Positions 42,712 through 54,157 of a DNA stretch of 64,000 bases are shown here, piece by piece. Where the stretch lies: contig OX235266.1 of assembly GCA_944472135.2 (NCBI GenBank), forward strand, positions 15,417,925 to 15,481,924, given 5' to 3'. This DNA comes from Trichobilharzia regenti. Taxonomy: Eukaryota; Platyhelminthes; Trematoda; Strigeidida; Schistosomatidae. The notes under the pieces are model-generated. The model was not told the origin of the DNA. It saw only the letters and a list, made by a program, of their open reading frames with translations, and made no database searches. Position 1 is the stretch's first letter. Each line of letters opens with the position of its first letter. The translations under genes were made by a program, and so were the position numbers.

Positions 42712-43905
42712 TGGTGAACCAGGAAGAGGGTTTACTGGTAATATATTCACCCATTCTACAGATTCCGGAATGTAGGCATACTTACTGGTTCTCAACAATT
42801 ACTATGTTTCTTGGCATGGAGGCGAAATTCGAATTCGTCCCTGAGAGGGAGGATTGCATTGTTTGGCAGTGGAGGAAGTGCGAGATAGTACATAGCACTA
42901 ATCAGGGGAATCTATTCAGACTCACACAGCCAGGTAAGAGCGAGTGAAGAGTTGTCATTGGAAGTGATGATAACCAGTTCTGTTTGTCACGGATGCCCAC
43001 TGTCCCCCCCCCTTTATGTTTAATTTTATCACAGATGCACTAATGGAATTAACTTTTACTGACTATTGATCAAAGGATGTATGTTTGTACTACTTAGCAG
43101 TTCTTTCTGTTCCTCTTTATGATTATGAGACTGTCATTAAAGGCGAAAAGATTAGCTGTCTTTGAATACAGACGTTTACGTTATATCTCTGGTGTTCAGT
43201 GGTATAATATGTTGACCGCTACTGAGGCTAGGCGTAGATTGCTAAGTAGGGAGAGAGGAGCAATCAATGAGGTCCTATTGCTACATCCACTGAAATTGCT
43301 AGGAAATGTGTTGCTAGTGACGAGCTACCACCATCCTCGATAAGTACTGTTAACCGACATAGGATTAGGCTTAGAAAGACTTAGAAGTGGTGAGACCAAA
43401 GCCTGACATCAATTTAAGAAGTCCCAGACAATGTATGTGAGCTATCTAGGGAGACGTAAACTAACTAGTTTCAGGTCCTCGAGCTATAAAGGATCAATGG
43501 CTAAAAACGGTTGATGATATTGTGGTGAGAGCAGGCTGCTAGCCGATTGGTTGACACTAATCTACGTTAATGTCTAGGTCACTAATATGGGCCGTGAGAA
43601 AATATGAACAAGGCTGTTTCAACAACCAATCACAGCAAACTTAAACGTGGACAAATATGATTCGCAGATAGATGGCTCTACTTTCCGAGAAATATCGAAA
43701 ACAACCAATTATAAGACTGTTTTTGTCTGCTTAACTTCCGTGAAACAACCAATCAGAAGACTGCCTTTTTCTGCTTGCATAAGCCTTATTAATGTACATA
43801 AAATATATATAAATACGTGTTGATTTTCGTAATAAAACCATCTGTTGCCAGCCCTTGTCTTCTGTTGTTACAATATGACTCAATACCATTCTCACTGGTG
43901 AACAT
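42712..43905 (+). pseudogene. RTE-1 LINE, 3' portion of the outer copy
   Basis: Resumes with CCAGGAAGAGGGTTTA (PGRG), then the RT palm in pieces (SHGCPLSPPLYV near 42985-43020), RLAVFEYRRLRYISGVQWYN, EARRRLLSREERGAINEV, LLHPLKLLGNVLL (43119-43340) and DQWLKTVDDM..MTQYHSHW at the end. Interrupted at 43521-43872 by a solo LTR. The YADD block is absent. Confidence 0.75.
43521..43872 (+). mobile_element. Solo LTR, family L3
   Basis: TGTGGTGAGAGCAGGCTGC to TCTGTTGTTACA, with the 4-base duplication ATAT on each side. Removing the LTR and one ATAT restores the LINE reading GATATGACTCAA (D-M-T-Q). About 45 bases longer than the 19917 copy owing to a repeated ACAACCAATCA.AAGACTG segment. Confidence 0.9.
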
Positions 43906-44500
43906 ACTTTTACTGTTTAAGATCTCCCATATCTATTAAAGCCTTCGGTTTCTCTATGTTACTATTCTTTATAGAAAATCGAAACAAGTAATTCAACGAA
44001 GAGACTCCTTTCAACAACGAATTTATTATCAGACTGTACAATCGTATAGATATATGGTTGTTCTGTAAGAAATTATATCCGGTGAGGGAGTTGAATCATT
44101 GGTGTGAATGCAACATATAATAATAGTAGTAGTATGAAATGCAACTGAAATGTTTGTGATTATAATCATGGTTAAATGTCAAGTGGCAAAGCAAATTAAT
44201 GTTATATATAGAATAATTCATAGGATGGATAGAACTTGAAAAAAAGTGTGCAATTATAGGATTAGTAGACAAATCTAATAAAAATAAAAACGTTACGTAA
44301 TATTGTGTGAAAACTGATAGCATAGAATTTCACGTTGCAAAACAGAATTGATTTAGAATGACAAGTGGGACAAGTGAAATAATACCGGAGACAGTTCAAA
44401 GTGAGAGTAGTAATAGTAACAATTGACATTGTAATAAAGGAAGAGTATACAAATTGAATAGACAAAATGAAAAATAGGTAGCGCCAAAATTTGATTAGGG
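43906..44500. other. No gene seen
   Basis: AT-rich; frames at 44096-44465 minus are low-complexity. Right part may be PLE 3' UTR of 44520-45180. Confidence 0.4.
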
Positions 44501-44519
44501 AGTAACATACTTTAGCCTA

Positions 44520-45180
44520 GAAGGATTAGGACCATGAAAGTTGGAGAGGTTGAACGAACTTTTTCTGTATATAGAGATCTGGCTTGTCTGTTTCGATAGC
44601 CAAAGATGGCTTCAGCAATACAGATGAGTCTTTGCCTTGTAGATGACATTAGAGGCGGAGTCTATAGAGATAGGGTAATCATTATCGACCAGATGTTCAA
44701 TGATCGCGCTTCTTATTGCTTCACTTCCAGCTCTTCGTAACCATGCAGGATAGTGTTCTTGCACCCTCTTGGACAAAACTCGACAGGAATGACCGATATT
44801 CCTGCTCTATATAAGCAAGTGAATTGACAAACGCACATGGAATTGGTCAACTGCAGGATCTTGTCCTTCAAGTCATTGAACAGTAATGGTCGACTAGTAC
44901 AGGCTATTCTCAGAGATGCAGGAGGCAATGTTCCTTTCAGGGACTGTGATATCCTTCGTTTCATGATATCGGAAGCTAAGTCCGTTTTGAATTCCAAGCT
45001 CGTGTACAGTATTTTCTTGGTTATTGATGATAAATAACATTTCATAGGATTTGATCGAATATTCTTGTCTACAAAACGTGGTGGAAATCCATTTTCTATT
45101 AGAATTTTTCTAAGAATATTTTTTTCTCATCCTCCACAGTATCAAGGCTACATATGCGCTGAACGCTAGTGGCAAGCGAC
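44520..45180 (-). pseudogene. PLE type 1: linker, GIY-YIG, C-terminus
   Basis: Frame 45045-44713 reads ILYTSLEFKTDLASDIMKRRISQSLKGTLPPASLRI, KDKILQLTNSMCVCQFTCLY, then SVIPVEFCPRGCKNTILHGYEEL (the EHYP segment frame-shifted). Further left are SEAIRSAIIEHLVDND and residues of the Lys/Gln C-terminus. The GIY-YIG core YIG is destroyed (R-A-G-I-S). Same domain order as 28870-29571. Confidence 0.75.
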
Positions 45181-45209
45181 CGGACCACGTTTCGTTTCCA
45201 ACCAATGGA

Positions 45210-45362
45210 TACCCAGGTGTATTTCATTTCTCATAAATATCTGATTCTTACAGATTTCTGAGTGTCTCTTTCTTCTCCCCTTTCTCTATCTTTGTGTGTG
45301 CTACACGAAGTGTGGCGATTTGGACTACTTACTACACTTCTATGTTGAAAATCCACCGGTCA
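45210..45362 (+). repeat. RTE-1 LINE 3' UTR scrap
   Basis: TTTGTGTGTGCTACACGAAGTGTGGCGATTTGGAC...CTTCTATGTTGAAAATCCACCGGTCAG, the RTE-1 3' UTR without coding part. Confidence 0.6.
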
Positions 45363-45880
45363 GCCATCTCATAGATGAGAATTACTAGAAACGAGTTGAT
45401 TGGTTATTTGCATTTATAAATACCAATGGTGATCAATGTTTCAATAAATCATTGTAAAAGTATTAACCTACATTGTTGTTTTGCTCAGCTGGTTCTAAAA
45501 AAGTGTTTTTCAAAATAATTTATGTCCTTAGATCACAAATTTCCGTTGAAATTGACTGTGTATTTTATATTCTCTAGTGAATATTTACAATTGTTGCATA
45601 CGATCTGTTCTCTTGATTAGTTTCTACAAATCTACATTTGCAGGATAAATAGACCTAATTGTTTTCTTGTTTTGTTTTTTATTTCACAGCCTCTCTTCAG
45701 CGATAAAATGTAGAAAAACACATAAGATACTCGAAAATTATTTCAGTGCATAAATCAAATTCATAATTTGTAAACTAGTTCACAATTTACGTAATTTGTT
45801 GAGTTAAAATTTCACCGGGTTTCTATTTGAAAACCGAGATCATTCAGATTAAAGTGTATGCGATCTCTTGCATACCACTA
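45363..45880. other. No gene seen
   Basis: Nothing recognised. Confidence 0.4.
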
Positions 45881-45883
45881 TAA

Positions 45884-47203
45884 ATCTGTCTGTCAGTATT
45901 CGACACAGAACTTTGCACATATGTGCGGCAGTTCGATTCGCCACAGTCCCTTCTTGTAGTACACAAAGCAAGAGACGAAAGTAGAAGAAATGCATAATAG
46001 AGACAGTAGACAGGGATATGAGACAAAAGGAATAGTAATAACGAAGAATAATATAGTTTCATTGGAAATCATAAGTCACAAGGAGTGGATGCATCTGCGG
46101 TGTCATTGACAACGATGAGTTTGAGCTATATCACAAATTGTCTCCAGCCATTGGTGTTTACCGTCCCAAGGACCCCAACCAGTCAAGAAGTCTACCCCTT
46201 CCTACGTGGATGGCTTAAACTAACTGTTGTGGATTTCATTGACTGATGAAGCCATATTTTGGTTTGATCGCCGCTGGTTAGCTCTTTTCCAGCCTGACCC
46301 TATATCAGCTAACATTGCCCATTGTCGAGGAAGGTGATGACTAAGCATACGTAATACATGTCCTAACCATCTCAATCGGAGTAACTTCACAGCCTGGTCG
46401 TTTGATTTCCCCTCCCACCTACATAGCACTCGACCGATGCCTAACCTCAATATTGTTCACCTTATTATGCCACTTCACACGGGAGATAGAACGCAGAAAC
46501 CTATGATCAAAGACAGCTGGTCGGACTTTTCATGTCTTCCACTTTCAATGGCCATGTCTCGCTCACAGCCATAAAGGAGGACGGAGTGGATTGCTGCTGA
46601 GCAGTACACCCACCCTTTGGTCGAAAACCAGCCAGCCAGGCGGCCGGATATCACGTCTACGCCAGAGACGGCGTAATCTGGCATATGCGAAACTAGCCCT
46701 CTGTATCCGTAATGAGATTTCGGTCAACGTGCTCTACCACTTCACTCCTTATTTTTAAACTAGGAGTCAATGCAGTGCAGGCCTATACCGTCATCTTACA
46801 TTTGTCAAGGGGAGCGAATCGCATGCCAAATACTCGAAGACTGCTGCTCCTCAAGGTGTTCAGAAGACTCTGCATTTTGTGTCAGCGTCCTCACCTAGAA
46901 CGACTATATCATCAGCATATTCTAAGTCAACCAGATTACCCCATGGTAACAAGTCAATCACTTAATCTCTGAAGTTAGCAGTAAGGGCTGAAATTGAATA
47001 GAAATGGGGACAGTGGACATCCCTGATGGACACCACCACACTGGTTGTCACCACTTCAGATGACAACTCTCCACAAGCTCTTTCCTGGCTGGCTGACTGC
47101 ATGAGTTCAAGTAAAGTGCCTTGATCAGTACAATCTATTTTCTCGAAACTCCCTTTACAGCCAAACATCGCCATAGTGCCTCTCGGTCAACAGAATCGAA
47201 TGC
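45884..47203 (-). pseudogene. RTE-1 LINE copy, truncated
   Basis: From the 3' tail (CTGTCTGTCAG) through KSNDQAVKLLRLRWLGHVLRM (46400-46335), HSVLLYGCER, YADDIV (around 46925-46905 on the minus strand) to FAFDSVDREALWRCLAVKG-type sequence at 47203-47150. RT palm is present in pieces with many frameshifts and small insertions. Confidence 0.82.
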
Positions 47204-47395
47204 CATTTCGAGTGGAACACGAATGAATTGGGCATGGGTTCGACAATGACACGGAGAAGATGAAAGCTTACAGGTAATTGTGCAGTCATATAAAGAAGAT
47301 CAGAGAGAAAAGAATAAAATGGAGGGATGCTTCTGAAGTCCTTATATTCCAACTGGAACCCACCGGAATAAACAGTAATAATAATAAGAGCGTAC
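47204..47395 (+). pseudogene. RTE-2 LINE 3' tail
   Basis: TTCGAGTGGAACACGAATGAATTGGGC..., GACACGGAGAAGATG, GGAGGGATGCTTCTGAAGTCCTTATATTCCAACTGGAACCCA and an (AAT)n tail at 47376-47388. Strand + by comparison with 32190-32628. Confidence 0.6.
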
Positions 47396-48109
47396 TGTAG
47401 ACATTCAAACAAAATTCTTTATTCTCACATAACTTCACATAACACACATTTCTATTCTAATTAAAACACATGTAACACATAATTGACATAATTGACAGAT
47501 ATACACACTAGGCAAAAGTAGAAACACTACATAAATAGAATATGCGTACTAAGCAGTAACGCAATAGGCAATAGCATCAGCAGCAGCGCCAACAGCAAGA
47601 GCAACTTAACTTATAAGTGGAACTGAAATGAGCACAGCTATCACAAGAAAGCTTTAGAACAACAAAAGACGAAGTTAAATTAATACTCCGGTTCTAGCTA
47701 AAGCCGTACTCACACACAAACAGATATGTATTTAAGAAAAATACTAAAATAAGATCAGATCTCTTCGAATGATCCAAAATAAAATTAAATTAAAGACAAA
47801 TACATAAATAAACACTGGAATGAAATCGATAAATCAGTAAAGATCAATATATATAAAAGCAAAAATAAATAAAATGACTACTGATTGTCTTATTAGAAGA
47901 GGCGAAAAGAGTTTTCGGGAGAGTAGCAGTTGTCATCCATTCAAAACAACACCCACACAAACACCCACTAAATGTTCCAGCCCACAATTCCTCCACTAAA
48001 GCTCTCACAAAAAAAGCATTAGAAAATATAAGAAAACAAACATAACACAACAAGCGCCATTGACAACGGAGCCTAGCCAACCAACCCCGCCTCCCATTCT
48101 CCCTTTAAC
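47396..48109 (-). other. Likely GSTO 3' UTR
   Basis: About 710 bases directly after the GSTO stop contain no recognisable repeat, in contrast to all surrounding DNA. On the minus strand an AATAAA lies at 47423-47418, about 690 bases after the stop. An RTE-2 LINE tail begins right beyond. The assignment as 3' UTR is inference. Confidence 0.5.
47418..47423 (-). promoter_or_regulatory. Candidate polyadenylation signal of GSTO
   Basis: AATAAA on the minus strand (context GAGAATAAAGAA), at the end of the repeat-free block after the GSTO stop codon. Confidence 0.4.
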
Positions 48110-48390
48110 TTAGTTGATCTCAGGATTTGGACATCCTGATCGTCTGGTGGCAGCATATTTTGCCAACAATTGACTTGTTTTACGGCTATCAGCAATGAAG
48201 GATTCTTGTCTAAGGGTATTCAAATATTTCACTAAACATGGCCAAGCCGCCGCCTCATCACCACTACCAGATTCATTTAATTTGAATTCATGAACTTTCT
48301 CTGGCTCAGTGCCATGTATAACACCTAAAATAGCTTCGAAATGATCAATCAAAGGGAACAGAACTAGATCGGCTAGACTTAATTGATCAC
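48110..48390 (-). CDS. GSTO: GSTO exon 5 (C-terminus)
   Basis: Acceptor TTTTATTTAG. Two bases complete the Gly codon, then 92 codons and TAA. Starts DQLSLADLVLFPLIDHFEA, the conserved helix of the C-terminal GST domain, and ends SGCPNPEIN. No stop or frameshift is seen. Confidence 0.93.
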
Positions 48391-51007
48391 CTAAATAAAA
48401 TAGAAATAAAGGACTTTAAAAAAATCAATAATTCATAAATAAGACATGAAATTTATTCATAGTGATTTATTTATTGTTATGAATGTTATCACTTTTATGT
48501 GTCGAATAATATTGAGATTGAGTTAGAGGCGCTGTAATGGTTGAGCTGGGCTGATGACCGGAAGGTCCTGGGTCCGAGTCATGGTAGTGGGTGTGTGATG
48601 GCGAAGAGTCCTGACTGGGACGAAACAACTGTCCAGTACTCTTTAGTTTATAGGACTGCACACGTTGGTGGTTCAACGGTAGAATGCTCACCAGTCATGC
48701 AAATGATTCGGAGTTCGATCCTCGGCCAACGGACGCACTCTTATAAACCTCGCTTAACAGATAGTAAGAGAGGGAAAGAGGGAATGTTTGGCACAAAAAA
48801 GATAACACCAATACGATTGAGGCTTCAGCGGATCAAAGTTTGAAGCTTTATGCTCCACGTGGAACGTAAAGGAATAAATTTATTATTGTTATTCATGATC
48901 AATAGAATTGTGGGTGTCATTTTACGTGGGCCAATTCTGATTGGTCCGTTTCCAGACTGACATTGACCGCTACATCATCAATTAAGGGTTTTTTCTGCCT
49001 AAATATCACCTAACCCTTTAGGAAGTATGTATTAGTTGGGTTCGACCTGGAATCGCATCATCTATTTTTTGCATCTGGCTGACCAACGTCAAGAGAGTGC
49101 TTTATTGTTAACTGCAAGGTGTGGGGCGTTTGTGGCCTCCTACCCATCAGACCGTGGGGAGCTGTAGCACGCTTGAGATCAACTTGTTATTCAAGACAAA
49201 AGAGTATGTGGTGCCAACTAGTAATGATGAGCACCTGACTCAGATCTCTTTGGTATGGAAACAGGAGTAGTGTCATCTGGGGGACGCAGTGTCTGAAAAC
49301 TGAAGAACAAAAGACACACACGTTAGTTGCGTTTATATATTCAGTTAACGTGAAAGTTTTAGAATTGCCTTCTATGCCTATCGGGCAACCATTGAAAGTA
49401 GAAGATATGAAAAGGTTAGTAATTTGTGATCACAGATATTTGTTTTTACGGGGTGGAATTGTTAGCCTCATGCCCAACCTTCTCTCTTTACCAGTCTTCT
49501 TAACGGCTTAGCAAGGTAAAAGGGTGCATCGGCCGGGATCGAACCCTGTACTGCAAGCGTGGCCAGCAAGCGTTCTACCGCTAAGCTACCAACGCCACAA
49601 TGTTTATGTGGAATTTGGTATCTCTATATAGTCAAACTATGTACACCTTATTTATCTTCAACGCACCATTTGCACTAACCTGCTACAATTCTGCCCTTCC
49701 TTCGCATATCGTGTTCCTTTGTGTTGCTTTCACGTCTCCCCCATGTATCTTCGCAATGTTGTGTCACCATTTGCTTTCTGTGACATCAAATCTATCTCCC
49801 TGCTATTCGATGTTTTTTAAGCCGATGAACATCCCTCATGTTACACTACTAATGAATCTTATCAGTAGCACACGCCACATATTAACTGAGCAACTTTTAG
49901 TGTCACTTAACGCCTTTTTCCATTAAATAAATACAACTGCACAACTCCTTGAAAATCAAGTTGTTGAGAAAAAATATTTCTTCGCTGAACATACATAATT
50001 ATCATTATTATTAAAACGCAGACTTGACACGTTATGGGCACCAAAAGACGCAACACATAAAATCCAATAGTTTATGCAACGGCTTGGATACTAACTGTCC
50101 TGACGCTCAAATCGAAGAAAATCGAAGGCTGCCTCAAGTGACCATCCTTCAAGCCTTCCTACTTGAAGTCTCATCATCCACAAGGCAGTAGAGCAGCGTG
50201 CTCCCATGGTTGACAGGCGGACTAAAACAAGTTTATAGAGACCATTCGATCTTTTCTTGGGGATTCAGGAGTTCACGTACATTATCGATTTGAAATCAGA
50301 GTCTCCCAACTCCCCTAAGTAGATCAGAATGCCCACTACTAGTCCCGCTGTAAAGCCAAATGTTCAAATTTGTCCTTTCACTTTTGTGAGGAACAACCAC
50401 CCCCGACGCCATATGTGAAGCCAGATAGATAGGACTTACCTACCATAGGTCGTGAAAGCGTATGGCCACATGAAAGCATTCTGATTGGAAGACTGAAGTC
50501 TACCCATTCAAAGTAGGCTGTCCTACGTGGTTTATGAGGGCGATTCATTGAAAAAAATCTGAATTCTTCCTCATTAATAAATGAAAAGTAACTGTTACGT
50601 GATTTCACGCTGTCGAAAGTACATATTTCTTCCTTAATAAACGTGGTTGGCGGTGATTACCAGAGGAGTCTAGGAGGTGAGTTTCATTTCTGTCCCAAAT
50701 TATTCACCTACACATCTCCCTCCATTGTGAGCTACAGATTTCCTGTTGAAACTAAACAACACTTTGGGGATTTGAAACGATGAGCGCCGGTTTCAGGAAC
50801 AACATTGCCACTTATTGAAAGAGGGCGCAGGTACACTCAGGTAAAGAATCTCAAACAGAAAGAAACGCACATTCTGGATTCCACTGCCAGTCGCCAACAG
50901 CCAAATAACATTTCATGTGTATCCTAAAGGCGAACTTCACAGCTCCCGTATGAGGTAGTAGCCGTCTTGTCAACCGGGACCAAGCACTACCTTCGAATAC
51001 ATTCAAT

Positions 51008-51040
<33 letters not shown>

Positions 51041-54000
51041 CTGATAAAGTACACAGATTACTAACATACACGCACACACACACACACACACAACGTGCAA
51101 TAATCCACATGAACAGCATATCACAAAAAAGAAAAGAAAAAAGCGGGGACTAACCTGCAAAGTATTTATTCTTTATCGATTGATCTAGTTCAGAGCATAC
51201 TTCACGAAATCGTGTCACATCTGAATCACTGAAAGTTTTATCAAACAATATTACATGTCCAGGACTGAAAAACTAAGAAGACAGAAAAAAATAGGATTGG
51301 ATTTATTGGTAGCAAGGAGGAGAAAATCAATAATTTCGAATATTGTTATTACATAGTAGTAGTAGTAGGCAATAAACGTATTTCAGTAGTACTACACAGA
51401 CCTTACTGCAAACCCATACCGAATTGTGATCACATTTGTGTTCCTAGATCGTTTATTAGGCTTTAGCATCCAGCTTCTAGCTAAATACAACCCGGATTCG
51501 AGACCCACTCCATCTAATTCAGACAAGGTAAATGAGCAGTATCAGTTGCCATTCTCACAGGATAAATATATATGGCCAGCCAATCTTATCGACGAGTATT
51601 TGTCTTCATATCCAACAAGCTTGGTGGACCCCGCCGGTCACGACTTCTCACTAGAACTTCAGGCGACTTCATCTTGTAGTCAGTAACTAGTAAAGTTGTG
51701 ACCAGCAGGGTCCACCAAGTTGTCGGATGTGAGGACAAATATACTCGCTGATGGCACTGGCTGGCTGTAACGCTATACATATATATCGCGAACGCGCAGA
51801 AGTCATAATTGATTGATTGGAATATTGGATTCCATCCGAGAGCGTGATGACCACCAGCGAGCTCGCCTTAATACAAAAAGGTTCTAGGTTCGACCCTGTG
51901 TGTGGGGGTAATGGGCGGATAGTGAAGATGAGTCCCAAACTAGGATAAAACAGCTGTTTAGTACTCTCTGGTGGCTTTCATTGGTCCTCTAACTGATTTC
52001 AAAGAACATAACACTGACCATCTAATCAGTTCAAAGTAAGTGGGAGTGGAATTCAAATCAGACACTTGCTGGCTGATATAGATAAAGCTATTCCCTCTCA
52101 AGTTATATGATAACATACCAAAGAAATACAGAAATAAAACACCCAAGTTTCTATATTAAACGCTTGATCAGAATCCAACTGCATACGATGGAAGCGGTAA
52201 ATAGATTTGCACTAGAGCAAAGTAATTCTCAGATTATTTCTCCCTTGGTTTCCAATTGACTGACAGACTGGACTCAACGTAAAACTTTGCATCGATGCGC
52301 AGCAGTTCAAGCCGCCACACTCCTACCATGTTGCAAACAAAACAAGAGAAGAGAGTGAGGAGAGATTCAAAATAGAAATATGAGCCGAAAAGAAAGGTGA
52401 TATGGAAGAACATTATAGTTTCATTGGAAATTACAAATCACAAAGAGTAAGTGCATCTGCACCAGCTACTGTCAACGATTTTGAGCCATATCACCGATTG
52501 TCTTTAGCCACCATTGGTTTTCACCACATCCCAAGGAATCCAACCAGATGGGAAACCAGTCTACACCTCCCTACTTGACTGCCTGGATGGCTTAAACTAA
52601 CTGTCAAAGATTTCATTTACCTATGAAACCATACTTCGGTTTGACCACCAACACCACTAGCTCTTATCCAACCTGATCCATCCTATATCGGTCAGCCCAT
52701 TGTCGAGGAAGGCGATGGCTAGGGACGCATGCGTAATACATATCCTGACTATCTCAGTCGATGTAGCTTCACAGCCTCGTCGATTGATTAACCCTTCCAC
52801 CTCTACCTAGCACTCGACTGATACCTAACCTCAATATTGTTCACCCTATTATACCACTTAACACACACGGGAGATAGAACGCAGGCACCTACGATCAAAG
52901 ACAACTAGCCGGCCTTTTCATGTCTTCCACTCTCAAAGGCCAGGTCTTACAGCCATAAAGGAGGACGGAGCGGATTGCTAATGTGCAGTACACACGCCCT
53001 TTGGTTGACAGTCGCCCAGCCGGATATCACGTCTACTAAGTCATAGATGGTGCAATTTGGTGGGCATATGCCAAAAGAGCCTTCTGTATCCATGATGAGA
53101 TTTCGTCAGCGGTCAACCCACTGGGGCCTGCTGATGCAAATTCCCAAATAACTGAAGCGGTCAACACGCTCTACCATTTCACTGCTGCCTATCTTTAAGC
53201 CAGGAGTAGCCAATGTAGTTCAATCCTGTAGCATCATCTTACCTTTGACAAGGGGAGCGAATCGCATGCCAAACATTCGTAGATTGCAGATCAAGATGTT
53301 CAAAAGACTCCGCTGGATTTTGACAGCATCTTCACCCAGCAGGGAGGACTATATCATCTGAATATTTTAAGTCAACGAGACTATTATCCCCTGGTAACAA
53401 GTCAATTCCTGAGTCACTTAAGTCAGTTAGGGTTAATTCCATTAGTACATCTAGGAAGACATTAAACAGAAATGAGAATAGTGGGTATCCCTGACGAATA
53501 CCACTGGTTGTCATCTGAAGTAGGTTCCAAGTGGAAGACAACCGATTCAACGGCACATATCCATTACATCCTTTTCTCAACAGACATATTTAGCTAGTTC
53601 CAGGACTCCCTCATAAGCTTGCATTACTCCCCACTTAGCCACACGATGCCCTCTGCGTCACACTAGAACCTATGTCCATCGTGTCAACTAATTTACTACC
53701 TGAGTGCGAACCCGGAAAAAGAGGGAAGGTCAGATGCATGAGACTGTTAACACGTCTACCCAGGAAAATCAATCCAGTGGCGACAGAAGCCTCAAAGCCC
53801 ATCATTTTTTTAAAGTCAGGAACGAAACTGTTATTAAATGCATGAAGAAAAAAATTTGCTAACAAACCTTTCTAGCCAAATCAGCGGCTTGTTGGAAAAC
53901 TTCTGGACCACAGACTGACATCAGAGCAGATTTTTCTCCACGTAATTCATCAACAAATCGCATAATTAAATCCGATTCCAACAGTTTATCACCTTGATTA

Positions 54001-54117
54001 ATAAGCAGGGGAACTTTACCCTGTGGTGAATACTTCAGCAACCAGTCCGGTTTATCATTCAATGAAACTAGAATTAAATCATAACTGAAAAAGAACGAAA
54101 ATTTTCACAGTAAAGTG

Positions 54118-54157
<40 letters not shown>

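Noticed and set aside
49600..49926. 108-codon frame inside GSTO intron 4
   Set aside because: Hydrophobic, T-rich chance frame; opposite strand to GSTO, no motif.
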